This document shows positions 18,133-26,499 of a stretch of DNA of 58,775 bases, piece after piece. This DNA comes from Dielma sp000508965. GTDB lineage: Bacteria > Bacillota_I > Bacilli_A > Erysipelotrichales > Erysipelotrichaceae. The stretch's first letter is position 1; the number at the start of each line of letters is the position of its first letter. Made by a program: the position numbers and the translations under genes. Below the pieces are notes generated by a model. That model was not told where the DNA came from, did no database searches, and saw nothing but the letters and a program-made list of their open reading frames with translations. Where the stretch lies: positions 1 through 58,775 of the forward strand of contig BAHV02000007.1 in the NCBI GenBank assembly GCA_000508965.1, read 5' to 3'.

Positions 18133-18633
18133 ATGAAAGCATTTGAATTATTTCTGGATATATTAAAAGGAGCAAAACGTGAAAATGTTGTGGATTGTAT
18201 GTTGTATATTATCCTATGGACTTGTTTGATTCTAGGAATTATATTGACTATATTTATAGAAAATAGAGGATTATTTTTGTCTATGGAATTGTTAAAATTA
18301 CTGCTATTAAGCGCTAGTATAGTTATTCCATCTTATTTTTTTGATATACTTATTATGTCAGCTTATTGTGCACATAAGAATTATGATGTTAGCTATTTGC
18401 GTGATTTATTAAGTCTCCCTTTGCTAATTATGATTTTAATGAATCTTATTTATATAGTAATATTTACTAATAATTCTTTTTCATTTCAGGTAAAGTATAT
18501 TATTGGTGTTATGCTTCTTATCGGATTATCTCTTTTGAATTTAATAATAGATGGCTTATTAAATTGCATGAAGAATATGATGATAATAAATAGTATATTT
18601 TACTATCCATTCTTTCTGTTAAATAAGTTATAA
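18133..18633 (+). CDS. Hypothetical membrane protein
   Basis: 166 residues with four to five hydrophobic segments, for example LYIILWTCLILGIILTIFI, LLLLSASIVIPSYFF and IIGVMLLIGLSLLNLII. GGTGGG lies just before the ATG. I do not recognise the family and see no catalytic motif. The stretch is more AT-rich than recQ, which starts 35 nt downstream and has its own Shine-Dalgarno site. Confidence 0.7.
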   Translation: MKAFELFLDILKGAKRENVVDCMLYIILWTCLILGIILTIFIENRGLFLSMELLKLLLLSASIVIPSYFFDILIMSAYCAHKNYDVSYLRDLLSLPLLIMILMNLIYIVIFTNNSFSFQVKYIIGVMLLIGLSLLNLIIDGLLNCMKNMMIINSIFYYPFFLLNKL

Positions 18634-18668
18634 TATTCTTACTTGTTTTATGAAAGGACGGTATTGCT

Positions 18669-20480
18669 ATGAATAAAAATGAAGTGCTGAAAAATATCTT
18701 CGGTTATGATGAATTTCGCGAAGGTCAAGCTCAGCTTGTTGATGCTTTGCTAGCAGGCAGAGACGCATTTGGTATCATGCCGACCGGCGCAGGCAAATCT
18801 ATCTGTTATCAGGTACCTGCATTAATGCTTCCGGGTATCACATTAGTAATCTCTCCGCTCATTTCGTTGATGAAAGATCAGGTAGCAGCTTTAAATCAAG
18901 CAGGTGTTCGTGCCGCCTTCCTCAACAGCTCCCTTACTTACCGGCAATATCTAAAGGCACTTGACAATGCCCGCAATGGTTTGTATAAAATCATCTATGT
19001 TGCTCCTGAACGTTTAATTACTGATAATTTCATGGATTTTGCTCTCTCAGGCAACATTTCATTCATAAGCATTGACGAAGCACACTGTATTTCCCATTGG
19101 GGACAAGATTTTCGCCCCAGCTATACAGCCATCGCCGATTTCATTGATCAGCTGCCTGTCCGTCCCGTCGTAGGTGCATTCACTGCAACGGCTACTGAAA
19201 AGGTCGAAGAGGATGTCATAGATAAACTTAAGCTAAAAAATCCGCTCATAATAAAAACGGGTTTTGACCGTAAAAATCTTCGCTTCATGGTCAAGGTGCC
19301 TAAAGATAAATATAAAGATATTCGCTTATACTTACGGGAACATAGTGAGGAAAGTGGTGTTATCTACTGTATTACACGCAAAGCGGTTGAAGAAGTCTGC
19401 GACCAATTAAATAAAGATGGTTTTTCCGCAACCCGCTATCATGCCGGACTTTCTGATGAAGAACGTAAACAGAATCAAGAAAATTTCATCTACGATAATA
19501 AAAAAATCATTGTGGCTACTAATGCATTTGGTATGGGGATCGATAAATCAAATGTTCGTTTTGTTATTCATTACAATATGCCTAAAAATATTGAGAGCTA
19601 CTATCAGGAAGCAGGACGAGCCGGAAGAGACGGTTTACCTGCTGAATGCATTTTGCTTTACAGCGGTCGTGATGTTATTACCAATCAATTTCTCATTGAA
19701 CAAAATCGCGAAAATGAACTTTTAGATGCCGATGAAGCACAGCAGCTGATAGAAAAAGATAAAGAAAGACTGAAGCAGATGACTTTTTATGCCACAACTA
19801 AAGAATGCCTTAGAGGGTTTATCCTTTCTTACTTTGGTGAATCACACCCACAGTATTGCGGGAATTGTTCAAATTGTCTGACTAATTTTGAAGAAATCGA
19901 CATTATTAAAGAGGCGAGAAAAATCATCCACTGCATACTATCCACCGATCAGCGCTTTGGCAGAACAACGATCGTAAAAATACTTAACGGCAGCAAAGAT
20001 GCCAGTATGCAGCGTTATGATGCAGGCCGCTTTGAATATTATGCAGCATTAAAAGATTATTCAATCCAGCGAATCAATATGATGGTTCAAGAGCTGCTTC
20101 TGCAAGGCTATCTGCAAATAACTGCCGGTGACTATCCACTGCTGCTGACAACTGAAAAAACACATCAATTATTCAATGAAAGCTGTCAATTAACGATGAA
20201 GCTGCCTAAAGAAATCGAAATTAAGACTGTTCACAGAGCCCCTGTGAATACTAAGCTTTTCGATCAGTTAAAAGCGCTGCGCATGAAATTCGCCAAGAAA
20301 AATCACATTCCGCCTTATCTTGTGTTCTCGGATAAAACTTTGCAGGAAATGTGTCAGCGGATGCCTTCCGCTAAGGATGAACTTCTTGATATAAGCGGTG
20401 TAGGTATGGTGAAATATAACCAATACGGAGAAGCGTTTATTGAAGTAATCAATCAGTTCAAGACAGTTCAAAATCAATAA
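18669..20480 (+). CDS. recQ: ATP-dependent DNA helicase RecQ
   Basis: 603 residues with the complete RecQ layout. Walker A is MPTGAGKSICYQ (about 37), and the DEAH box with aromatic-rich loop is SIDEAHCISHWGQDFRPSY (about 135). Motif VI is YYQEAGRAGRDG, and the zinc-binding cysteines are CLRGF...YCGNCSNC (about 380-400). An HRDC domain closes the protein, ending in LDISGVGMVKYNQYG. RecQ unwinds forked and recombination intermediates. No operon partner is visible. Confidence 0.97.
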   Translation: MNKNEVLKNIFGYDEFREGQAQLVDALLAGRDAFGIMPTGAGKSICYQVPALMLPGITLVISPLISLMKDQVAALNQAGVRAAFLNSSLTYRQYLKALDNARNGLYKIIYVAPERLITDNFMDFALSGNISFISIDEAHCISHWGQDFRPSYTAIADFIDQLPVRPVVGAFTATATEKVEEDVIDKLKLKNPLIIKTGFDRKNLRFMVKVPKDKYKDIRLYLREHSEESGVIYCITRKAVEEVCDQLNKDGFSATRYHAGLSDEERKQNQENFIYDNKKIIVATNAFGMGIDKSNVRFVIHYNMPKNIESYYQEAGRAGRDGLPAECILLYSGRDVITNQFLIEQNRENELLDADEAQQLIEKDKERLKQMTFYATTKECLRGFILSYFGESHPQYCGNCSNCLTNFEEIDIIKEARKIIHCILSTDQRFGRTTIVKILNGSKDASMQRYDAGRFEYYAALKDYSIQRINMMVQELLLQGYLQITAGDYPLLLTTEKTHQLFNESCQLTMKLPKEIEIKTVHRAPVNTKLFDQLKALRMKFAKKNHIPPYLVFSDKTLQEMCQRMPSAKDELLDISGVGMVKYNQYGEAFIEVINQFKTVQNQ

Positions 20481-20513
20481 TTTAATAATTTATAAAAAAT
20501 CTGAATTTACCTA

Positions 20514-20544
20514 TTGACTCTCCGGTTAAGGGAGGGAATATCAT
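20514..20544 (+). promoter_or_regulatory. MerR-type promoter with 19-bp spacer
   Basis: TTGACT (20514-20519) and TATCAT (20539-20544) are spaced 19 bp. The spacer holds a short dyad, CTCC..GGAG, around GGTTAA. A lengthened spacer with a dyad is the signature of MerR-family activation by DNA untwisting, so the gene behind it probably activates itself. Confidence 0.7.
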
Positions 20545-20571
20545 GAAACTACAAGGAAGGGGTGCTCAGAC

Positions 20572-21381
20572 ATGTTCAAAATCGGCGAATTTTCAACACT
20601 TTGTAAGACTACGATCAAAACACTGCGTTATTATGATGAAATCAATCTATTAAAGCCGGCATCGATTGATGAATCAACAGGTTACCGATATTATGATACA
20701 AAGCAGTTATTTATCCTGCATCAGATTCAAGCATTGCGTCAAGCTGATGTCTCTATTGAAGATATCCGCAGAATTTTAGACGGACAGGATGCAGAAGTAA
20801 TTTTGAAAAAACATCAGTTCAGATTAATGAATGAAATTAATATGAAAGCTGAACAGCTATCCCGCCTTGAATTTATCCTATCGGGAAAAGAGGAGGAAAG
20901 TTTTATGAGTTATGCAGTTACATTAAAAGAATTGCCTGAATGCATCGTGTATTCAAAGAAAATGAATGTTCATAGTTATGAATCTTATTTTGAATTGATT
21001 CCGGCTATCGGCGCACAGGTTCAGGAGCAATACCCTGATTTGAAATGCCGAGTGCCTGAATATTGTTTCATTGTTCCGCTGGATGGTGAGTATAAAGAAA
21101 AAGATTTTAATATAGAATATTGTGAAGCAGTAGAATGTATGAAGCCAAATTTTGATGATATTTATTTCAAAAAAATAGAAGCCATATCAGCTGTATCGGT
21201 AATGCATAAAGGCAGTTATGACGGTGTGCCTAAGGCTTATGCATATCTTATGAAATGGATAGAAGATAATGATTATGAAATCATTCAGAAGCCGCGTGAG
21301 AATTACATTGATGGCATATGGAATAAAGAAAGCTCAGAAGAATGGCTGACGGAGATTCAGGTTCCGGTTAAGAAAAAATAA
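20572..21381 (+). CDS. MerR-family regulator with GyrI-like effector domain
   Basis: 269 residues. The N-terminal MerR helix-turn-helix reads MFKIGEFSTLCKTTIKTLRY followed by YDEINLLKPA and GYRYYDTKQL. A dimerisation helix follows (about 75-115), then a GyrI-like effector domain (about 120-269). This is the layout of BmrR-type multidrug sensors. No transporter is adjacent, so only autoregulation can be suggested from the sequence. Confidence 0.93.
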   Translation: MFKIGEFSTLCKTTIKTLRYYDEINLLKPASIDESTGYRYYDTKQLFILHQIQALRQADVSIEDIRRILDGQDAEVILKKHQFRLMNEINMKAEQLSRLEFILSGKEEESFMSYAVTLKELPECIVYSKKMNVHSYESYFELIPAIGAQVQEQYPDLKCRVPEYCFIVPLDGEYKEKDFNIEYCEAVECMKPNFDDIYFKKIEAISAVSVMHKGSYDGVPKAYAYLMKWIEDNDYEIIQKPRENYIDGIWNKESSEEWLTEIQVPVKKK

Positions 21382-21402
21382 ATGCCGGAAGTATTTTACT
21401 AT

Positions 21403-21446
21403 GAATGAATGTTGTTCATTGACTTTTGTTCATTCGATGTTATAAT
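21403..21446 (+). promoter_or_regulatory. Promoter and operator of the TetR gene
   Basis: The dyad GAATGAATGTTGTTCATTG (21403-21421) overlaps the -35 TTGACT (21419-21424). A TATAAT lies at 21441-21446 after 16 bp. The dyad resembles two others, at 22080-22098 and 22736-22754, suggesting one regulator for all three sites. Confidence 0.75.
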
Positions 21447-21475
21447 CATAGTATCGATAGGGGGTGTGTATACAA

Positions 21476-22057
21476 ATGAGAGTTTCCAAACAACCCGAAG
21501 AGCGGCGTAAGGAAATATTGAATACAGCCATGAAGCTGTTTACTGAGAAAGGTCTTGAAGCTACCTCAATGCGTGACATTGCGAAGGAAATGAATGTTGT
21601 TCCGGGCTTGTGTTACCGTTACTTCGATTCAAAACAAACACTGTTTCAAGAGGCGATGGATGAATATGTAAAGGACTGCAGCGCACAGTTTCTTAGAATT
21701 ATCCATGATGACAGTAAAAGTTTTGAAGAACGGTTCAATAGGCTTTATGCTGCAATTGCTTCAGAAGAAGACACGGCGGTTTATCATCGGTTCTACCATC
21801 AGCAGGGCAATGAATTGCTGCATGAACAGCTTGCCATTAAAATTTGTCAGTATGTTTATCCTCACTTATTAACCGAGGTCAAGAAATGGGCAGCATCAAC
21901 AAACAGGAAAATTAAAAATCCTGAATTATTGATCCATTTTATTCTTTACGGTCAAATCAGTATTCTGGCTGACAGACAGATGCCGATGAAAAAAAATCTT
22001 GATTGTATCCAGCACTATATCGATTTATTATTTAAATCAGAAACTATCCCTGAGTAA
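21476..22057 (+). CDS. TetR-family transcriptional regulator
   Basis: 193 residues with an N-terminal TetR helix-turn-helix: ERRKEILNTAMKLFTEKGLE, TSMRDIAKEMNVVPGLCYRY and FDSKQTLFQEAM. I chose the ATG at 21476 because AGGGGG lies 11 nt upstream; a GTG at 21464 lies in that site. The C-terminal ligand domain is not diagnostic. Operators before it, before the methyltransferase and before gpmA point to a small local regulon. Confidence 0.93.
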   Translation: MRVSKQPEERRKEILNTAMKLFTEKGLEATSMRDIAKEMNVVPGLCYRYFDSKQTLFQEAMDEYVKDCSAQFLRIIHDDSKSFEERFNRLYAAIASEEDTAVYHRFYHQQGNELLHEQLAIKICQYVYPHLLTEVKKWAASTNRKIKNPELLIHFILYGQISILADRQMPMKKNLDCIQHYIDLLFKSETIPE

Positions 22058-22066
22058 TCAGGGATA
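22046..22066 (+). terminator. Hairpin after the TetR gene
   Basis: ATCCCTGA and TCAGGGAT pair with a 4-nt loop at the end of the TetR frame. The following ATATCTT is only weakly T-rich, so termination may be partial. Confidence 0.45.
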
Positions 22067-22079
22067 TCTTATGATCGGT

Positions 22080-22098
22080 GAGTGAACAATATTCACTC
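22080..22098 (+). promoter_or_regulatory. TetR operator before the methyltransferase gene
   Basis: GAGTGAACAATATTCACTC is a palindrome with perfect 7-bp arms (GAGTGAA/TTCACTC) ending 11 nt before the start codon, next to the Shine-Dalgarno site. It belongs to the same class as the dyads at 21403 and 22736. Confidence 0.75.
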
Positions 22099-22108
22099 AG
22101 GAGGAACT

Positions 22109-22720
22109 ATGGACATCTATAAACAAAAATCACAACAAAACTTTGATCGGCAGGCAGCTGAATACGATAATAATTATTGCGGTCAGCATGCCAGAAAGCT
22201 TTATCCTTTTATATTGGAACAAGTTAGGTTATTCCAGCCGACAAATATTTTAGATTTAGGCTGCGGAACGGCCGAATTAATAATTCAAATTCTTCAGCGT
22301 TATGATGATGCGAAGCTTCATGGTATAGATTTATCAAAAGGCATGCTTGCAGTAGCTGAACAAAAATTACAAGGACAAGCTGAACTTGTACATGGGGATT
22401 CACAATATTTGCCTTATAGTGATGAATCAATGGATATGATTATCTGCAATGATTCCTTTCATCACTATCCACAGCCATCAGCGGTGATCAGTGAGATTCA
22501 TCGAGTATTGAAACCGCAGGGGGTATTAGTGATCGGTGATTGTTATCAGCCTTTGTTAACACGCTGGATCATGAATTTTTATATGAAATTCAGTAATGAT
22601 GGTGATGTTAAAATCTATTCTAAAAAAGAATTTGTTTCTATGCTATCCGAACATTTTACAAAAATTCACTGGGTAAAGGTTAATGCGGTATCCTGTATTG
22701 TTGCGGCAATCAAAGACTGA
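22109..22720 (+). CDS. Class I SAM-dependent methyltransferase
   Basis: 203 residues. Motif I is ILDLGCGTAELI (about 46-57), then GIDLSKGMLAVAEQKL for the adenosine-ribose site, and IICNDSFHHYPQP and VLKPQGVLVIGD for later motifs. This is a small-molecule UbiE-like methyltransferase; the substrate is unknown. The start at 22109 follows AGGAGG directly after the operator; an upstream in-frame start lies inside the operator. It is probably repressed by the TetR gene before it. Confidence 0.9.
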   Translation: MDIYKQKSQQNFDRQAAEYDNNYCGQHARKLYPFILEQVRLFQPTNILDLGCGTAELIIQILQRYDDAKLHGIDLSKGMLAVAEQKLQGQAELVHGDSQYLPYSDESMDMIICNDSFHHYPQPSAVISEIHRVLKPQGVLVIGDCYQPLLTRWIMNFYMKFSNDGDVKIYSKKEFVSMLSEHFTKIHWVKVNAVSCIVAAIKD

Positions 22721-22735
22721 TTTTTTTTCTTCACT

Positions 22736-22754
22736 GAATGAACGATATTCATTC
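22736..22754 (+). promoter_or_regulatory. TetR-type operator upstream of gpmA
   Basis: GAATGAACGATATTCATTC is a palindrome with perfect 7-bp arms, ending 17 bp before the -35 of the gpmA promoter. It is the third member of the local operator family. Confidence 0.7.
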
Positions 22755-22771
22755 GTGATAAATCATTCCGG

Positions 22772-22800
22772 TTGCTTTCTTCATTGCATCAGCATATAAT
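22772..22800 (+). promoter_or_regulatory. gpmA promoter
   Basis: TTGCTT (22772-22777) and TATAAT (22795-22800) are spaced 17 bp, about 50 nt before the start codon. Confidence 0.7.
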
Positions 22801-22848
22801 ATAAATAAGTTAGATAAAGATAACTAATCTGCAAAGGAGAGGCTGATT

Positions 22849-23616
22849 ATGAAATATCAATTAGTTTTAGTAAGACATGGTGAAAGTGTCTGGAATAAAG
22901 AGAATCTGTTTACTGGCTGGAGTGATGTTGAATTAAGTGAGAATGGATTGAAAGAAGCTAAATCTGCGGGTATATTGCTTAAAGATGCTGGCTTTGATTT
23001 CGATATCTGTCATACTTCTTACTTAAAAAGAGCGATTCACACATTGAATATCATCCTTGATGAAATGGATCGTGCATGGCTGCCGGTGGTTAAAAGCTGG
23101 AAGCTGAATGAACGTCATTATGGTGCTCTGCAAGGTTTAAATAAAGCTGAAACTGCAAAAATATATGGTGAAGATCAAGTAAAGAAGTGGCGCCGTTCAT
23201 TTGATGTATTGCCGCCGGCACTTCCCGCCGATGATGACCGTCAGCCATCCAATCAGCTGATGTATAAAGGCATTGATAAAGATAAGCTGCCCTCTGCGGA
23301 AAGCTTAAAAACAACCATTGACAGAGTTGTACCATATTTTGAAAAGGTTATTAAGCCCGATATGCTTGAGGGTAAACGTGTAATGATTGCCGCCCATGGC
23401 AATTCATTACGGGCACTGGTGAAATATTTTGATCACATCGCAGATGCAGAGATTATCAATGTTAACATCCCGACAGGAATTCCTCTTGTTTATGAATTTG
23501 ATGATAACTTCAGTGTTTTAAATCATTATTATCTGGGAGATCAAAACGAGCTGGCGGTGAAAATGGCGGCGGTTGCTGCACAGGGCAGTGTTCAGAAAGA
23601 AATGGTTGAAGCATAA
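22849..23616 (+). CDS. gpmA: 2,3-bisphosphoglycerate-dependent phosphoglycerate mutase
   Basis: 255 residues. The catalytic His is in LVLVRHGESVWNKENLFTGW (His 10). LNERHYGALQGLNK and the second His in AAHGNSLRAL are in their family positions. It interconverts 3- and 2-phosphoglycerate in glycolysis. The length suits the dPGM class. It follows a strong promoter and is probably transcribed alone. Confidence 0.97.
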   Translation: MKYQLVLVRHGESVWNKENLFTGWSDVELSENGLKEAKSAGILLKDAGFDFDICHTSYLKRAIHTLNIILDEMDRAWLPVVKSWKLNERHYGALQGLNKAETAKIYGEDQVKKWRRSFDVLPPALPADDDRQPSNQLMYKGIDKDKLPSAESLKTTIDRVVPYFEKVIKPDMLEGKRVMIAAHGNSLRALVKYFDHIADAEIINVNIPTGIPLVYEFDDNFSVLNHYYLGDQNELAVKMAAVAAQGSVQKEMVEA

Positions 23617-23720
23617 ATTTCATAACATTTAAAATAGTTTTCAGATGTCTTTTCTTTTGAAAGCTTTACTATATGCCGCCGTTATCATACAATGAGGGAG
23701 GATAGAAAGAAGGTTTATCT

Positions 23721-25061
23721 ATGTTTAAAAATCCTTTACTGCCGCTTGATGAATATATCCCTGACGGTGAACCTCATGTCTTTGGAAATCGTGTCTATCT
23801 GTTTGGCTCTCATGATGAAGCTGATGGTAATTCTTATTGTCCACTTGATTATGCGGCATATTCTGCGTCTATTGATAAGCTTGATGAATGGCGTTATGAA
23901 GGTATCATTTATCGGAAGGATCAAGATCCCCGTAATTTAGATGGTACTCATGCACTTTATGCACCTGATGTTACATGCGGGAGTGACGGCAGGTATTATT
24001 TATATTATGTACTTGAAGGCATTGATGCCATTGGTGTTGCTGTTTGTGATTCTCCGGCTGGTGCTTATGAATATTATGGCGAAGTACGCATGCCTGAAGG
24101 TGATTATGAAAAACCAATTGCTTTTGACCCGTCCATCTGTCATGATGGCGAGCATTATTATCTAAGCTATGGATTTTCTTTTAACGGATCATTGCCGAGC
24201 ATGAAGCTGACATCAGAGAATACAAAAGGGGCTTACGTTGCTGAATTGGATCAAGATATGCTGACAATGAAGCATGAGCCAAGACTTGTCATACCCGGCT
24301 TTGCTCATGGTAATGGAACTGGTTTTGAAGGCCATGAATTTCTTGAGGCATCAAGTCTTAGAAAGTTTGACGATCTGTATTATTTTATCTATTCATCTCA
24401 AGCCCAGCATGAACTATGTTATGCGACCAGCCGTTATCCGGATCATAATTTTACTTATAAGGGTATTTTGATCTCTAATGCAGATAAGGTTAGTGAATCT
24501 GACAGCTATAAAAATAATTATGCCAACAATCATGGGTCGATTGAAAAAATTAAAGATACTTATTATTTATTTTATCACCGTCATACATATGGGAAACAAT
24601 ATTCACGTCAAGCATGCGGTGAGGTGATTCTGCGCAATGATCAGGGTTTATTTGAAACTGCCCACATCACATCTCAAGGATTAAGCACAGAACCGCTGGC
24701 AATTCATCAGAAAATTCCGGCAGCCCTTGCATGTATCGTCTATGACTTTCCTCAAGGAGAATTCATTCCATTTTCATCAATCAGCATGAATAAAGCAAGA
24801 ATCGAGGGCAGTAAGGTTGTAAATATCACCGATAGTGTGATTGCTTATCGATACCTTGAAGCGGTTCCTGAATCTATCTGTCTGAATATGCAGTATGCAC
24901 AGGGATCAGCCTCTATTTATATCAATGGTAAATTAATATCTGATGTTGTCTTGACAGGTAATAAAACTTCATGTGTCCTGCAATCAACAGATCATCCTGC
25001 CGAACTGCTGATTCATTTCCGTTGCTCAAAACCATCTGTTCTGGAAAGTATCATCTTATAA
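23721..25061 (+). CDS. Glycoside hydrolase family 43 protein
   Basis: 446 residues. The N-terminal five-bladed propeller carries the expected acidic residues: IPDGEPHVFGNRVYLFGSHD near the start, YAPDVTCGSDGRYYLYYV (about 80) and GFEGHEFLEASSLRKFDDLY (about 205, probable general acid). The last 130 residues look like a beta-sandwich. No signal peptide, so it acts on imported oligosaccharides, probably arabinosides or xylosides; the exact specificity cannot be read. No sugar transporter is adjacent. Confidence 0.88.
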   Translation: MFKNPLLPLDEYIPDGEPHVFGNRVYLFGSHDEADGNSYCPLDYAAYSASIDKLDEWRYEGIIYRKDQDPRNLDGTHALYAPDVTCGSDGRYYLYYVLEGIDAIGVAVCDSPAGAYEYYGEVRMPEGDYEKPIAFDPSICHDGEHYYLSYGFSFNGSLPSMKLTSENTKGAYVAELDQDMLTMKHEPRLVIPGFAHGNGTGFEGHEFLEASSLRKFDDLYYFIYSSQAQHELCYATSRYPDHNFTYKGILISNADKVSESDSYKNNYANNHGSIEKIKDTYYLFYHRHTYGKQYSRQACGEVILRNDQGLFETAHITSQGLSTEPLAIHQKIPAALACIVYDFPQGEFIPFSSISMNKARIEGSKVVNITDSVIAYRYLEAVPESICLNMQYAQGSASIYINGKLISDVVLTGNKTSCVLQSTDHPAELLIHFRCSKPSVLESIIL

Positions 25062-25075
25062 TTTAAAAATATATA

Positions 25076-25116
25076 TTGACATGATGAATGGATAAGAGTA
25101 AAATGAACATTGTTCA
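25076..25116 (+). promoter_or_regulatory. Promoter and operator of the second TetR gene
   Basis: TTGACA (25076-25081) and TAAAAT (25099-25104) are spaced 17 bp. The palindrome TGAACATTGTTCA (25104-25116) abuts the -10. The extended sequence AAAATGAACATTGTTCAA recurs exactly before the next gene, so this TetR protein very likely represses itself. Confidence 0.8.
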
Positions 25117-25130
25117 AGTTGAGGTAAAAC

Positions 25131-25694
25131 ATGAATAAAACAGTGACATCCAGAGCGGAATTATTAGCCGCTGCCAAGCATATTGTATATCAGGAGGGAT
25201 TAGATCAGCTGAATATCCGCCGTCTTGCCAAAGAATGCGGAATTGCCTTAGGCTCAGTCTATAACTATTTTCCTTCTAAATCAGATTTAATATTTGGGGT
25301 CATTGAGGATTTTTGGACGCATATGTTTCATGATGATCTATATGTCATGAGCCAGCCAATGAGCTTTCCGGAATTTTTTGCGGAGGTTTATCAGAAGCTC
25401 AGTATCAGCCTTAATGAATTTGAAGCCAGCCTGCTTAAACAGCTATCCTTATTAAGCAGCGCCGATAAAGCAAAAGGCCGTGATATTGAGGGGAAGTATT
25501 GGCAGCATATGCAAGAAGGATTTGTTCATTGTTTAGACCAGGATGACCAAATCGACGCATCCATATGGCATGAACCTTTTACCAAGGAACGTTTTTCACA
25601 ATTCGTTTTCATGAACATGATGACGATGCTGAGAAGTGGTATTACCGACTGCAGTTTTTTTCAGGAAGTTTTAAAACGTTTGCTTTATAAATAA
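25131..25694 (+). CDS. TetR-family transcriptional regulator
   Basis: 187 residues. The helix-turn-helix reads SRAELLAAAKHIVYQEGLDQ, then IRRLAKECGIALGSVYNYFP and SKSDLIFGVI. A GAGG site lies 6 nt before the ATG. The C-terminal domain is not diagnostic. Its operator occurs twice locally, here and before the downstream membrane-protein gene. Confidence 0.93.
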   Translation: MNKTVTSRAELLAAAKHIVYQEGLDQLNIRRLAKECGIALGSVYNYFPSKSDLIFGVIEDFWTHMFHDDLYVMSQPMSFPEFFAEVYQKLSISLNEFEASLLKQLSLLSSADKAKGRDIEGKYWQHMQEGFVHCLDQDDQIDASIWHEPFTKERFSQFVFMNMMTMLRSGITDCSFFQEVLKRLLYK

Positions 25695-25729
25695 GATCTG
25701 CATCAGGCAGATTTCATTTTAAGCCAAAA

Positions 25730-25742
25730 TGAACATTGTTCA
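25730..25742 (+). promoter_or_regulatory. Second copy of the TetR operator
   Basis: TGAACATTGTTCA lies 5 nt before AAGGAGG of the membrane-protein gene, within an 18-bp block identical to that at the TetR promoter. Confidence 0.75.
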
Positions 25743-25759
25743 ATTTAAGGAGGAGCATT

Positions 25760-26419
25760 ATGCAAGCAATTTTTGAATCTATATTTGATATTCTCTATCT
25801 GATTACCGTGATTACCCTAGGTATAACAATGATCAGAAAATCCAATGGTAACGCACAGTTTAAATTATTTGGCATTATGGCCGTTGTGTTAGGCTGCGGT
25901 GATGCCTTTCATTTAGTTCCGAGAGTTTATGCGATGTGGACAACCGGCATGGAGGCTAATGCCGCGGCGCTTGGTTTTGGTCAGTTTATCACCTCAATTA
26001 CGATGACTGTTTTCTACTGCATCTTATACAATGTCTATGTGAAACGCTATGATATAAAGGATGATGCAAGGATGAAGGCGGTTATCTATGGTTTGGCAAT
26101 TATCCGCGTTATTTTATGCTTTATGCCGCAAAATGACTGGCTGAGTCCTGATGCACCTTTACTTTGGGGCGTATTGAGAAATATTCCATTCGCATTATTG
26201 GGTCTGATTATTATTGTATTATTCTATAAGCAGGCGAAGCTGCACAATGATCGGCAGTTTAAATATATGTGGCTGGCTATCGTATTAAGCTTTGGCTTCT
26301 ATATTCCGGTTGTACTCTTTGCTAAGACATATCCGCTGGTAGGCATGCTGATGATTCCTAAGACATGTGCCTATGTCTGGATCGTATGGATGGGATACAG
26401 TGAATTAAAGAAATCATAA
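25760..26419 (+). CDS. Conserved multi-pass membrane protein
   Basis: 219 residues with six or seven hydrophobic segments, beginning MQAIFESIFDILYLITVITL, with LFGIMAVVLGCGDAFHLVPR as the most distinctive stretch. I recognise the general type, which is often found beside TetR genes in Firmicutes, but know of no function. The start at 25760 follows AAGGAGG; an upstream start would run through the operator. The shared operator makes it the likely target of the preceding regulator. Confidence 0.8.
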   Translation: MQAIFESIFDILYLITVITLGITMIRKSNGNAQFKLFGIMAVVLGCGDAFHLVPRVYAMWTTGMEANAAALGFGQFITSITMTVFYCILYNVYVKRYDIKDDARMKAVIYGLAIIRVILCFMPQNDWLSPDAPLLWGVLRNIPFALLGLIIIVLFYKQAKLHNDRQFKYMWLAIVLSFGFYIPVVLFAKTYPLVGMLMIPKTCAYVWIVWMGYSELKKS

Positions 26420-26439
26420 GCCGTTCTGCGGCTTTTTTT
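26418..26439 (+). terminator. Rho-independent terminator
   Basis: AAGCCG and CGGCTT pair around TTCTG, followed by a run of seven Ts. It overlaps the stop codon of the membrane-protein gene. Confidence 0.8.
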
Positions 26440-26499
26440 CATATTTTTCTGATAGTGTTCCATGCTAAAGCTGAAGGTTCAGAAAGGATTTGAAAAAAT

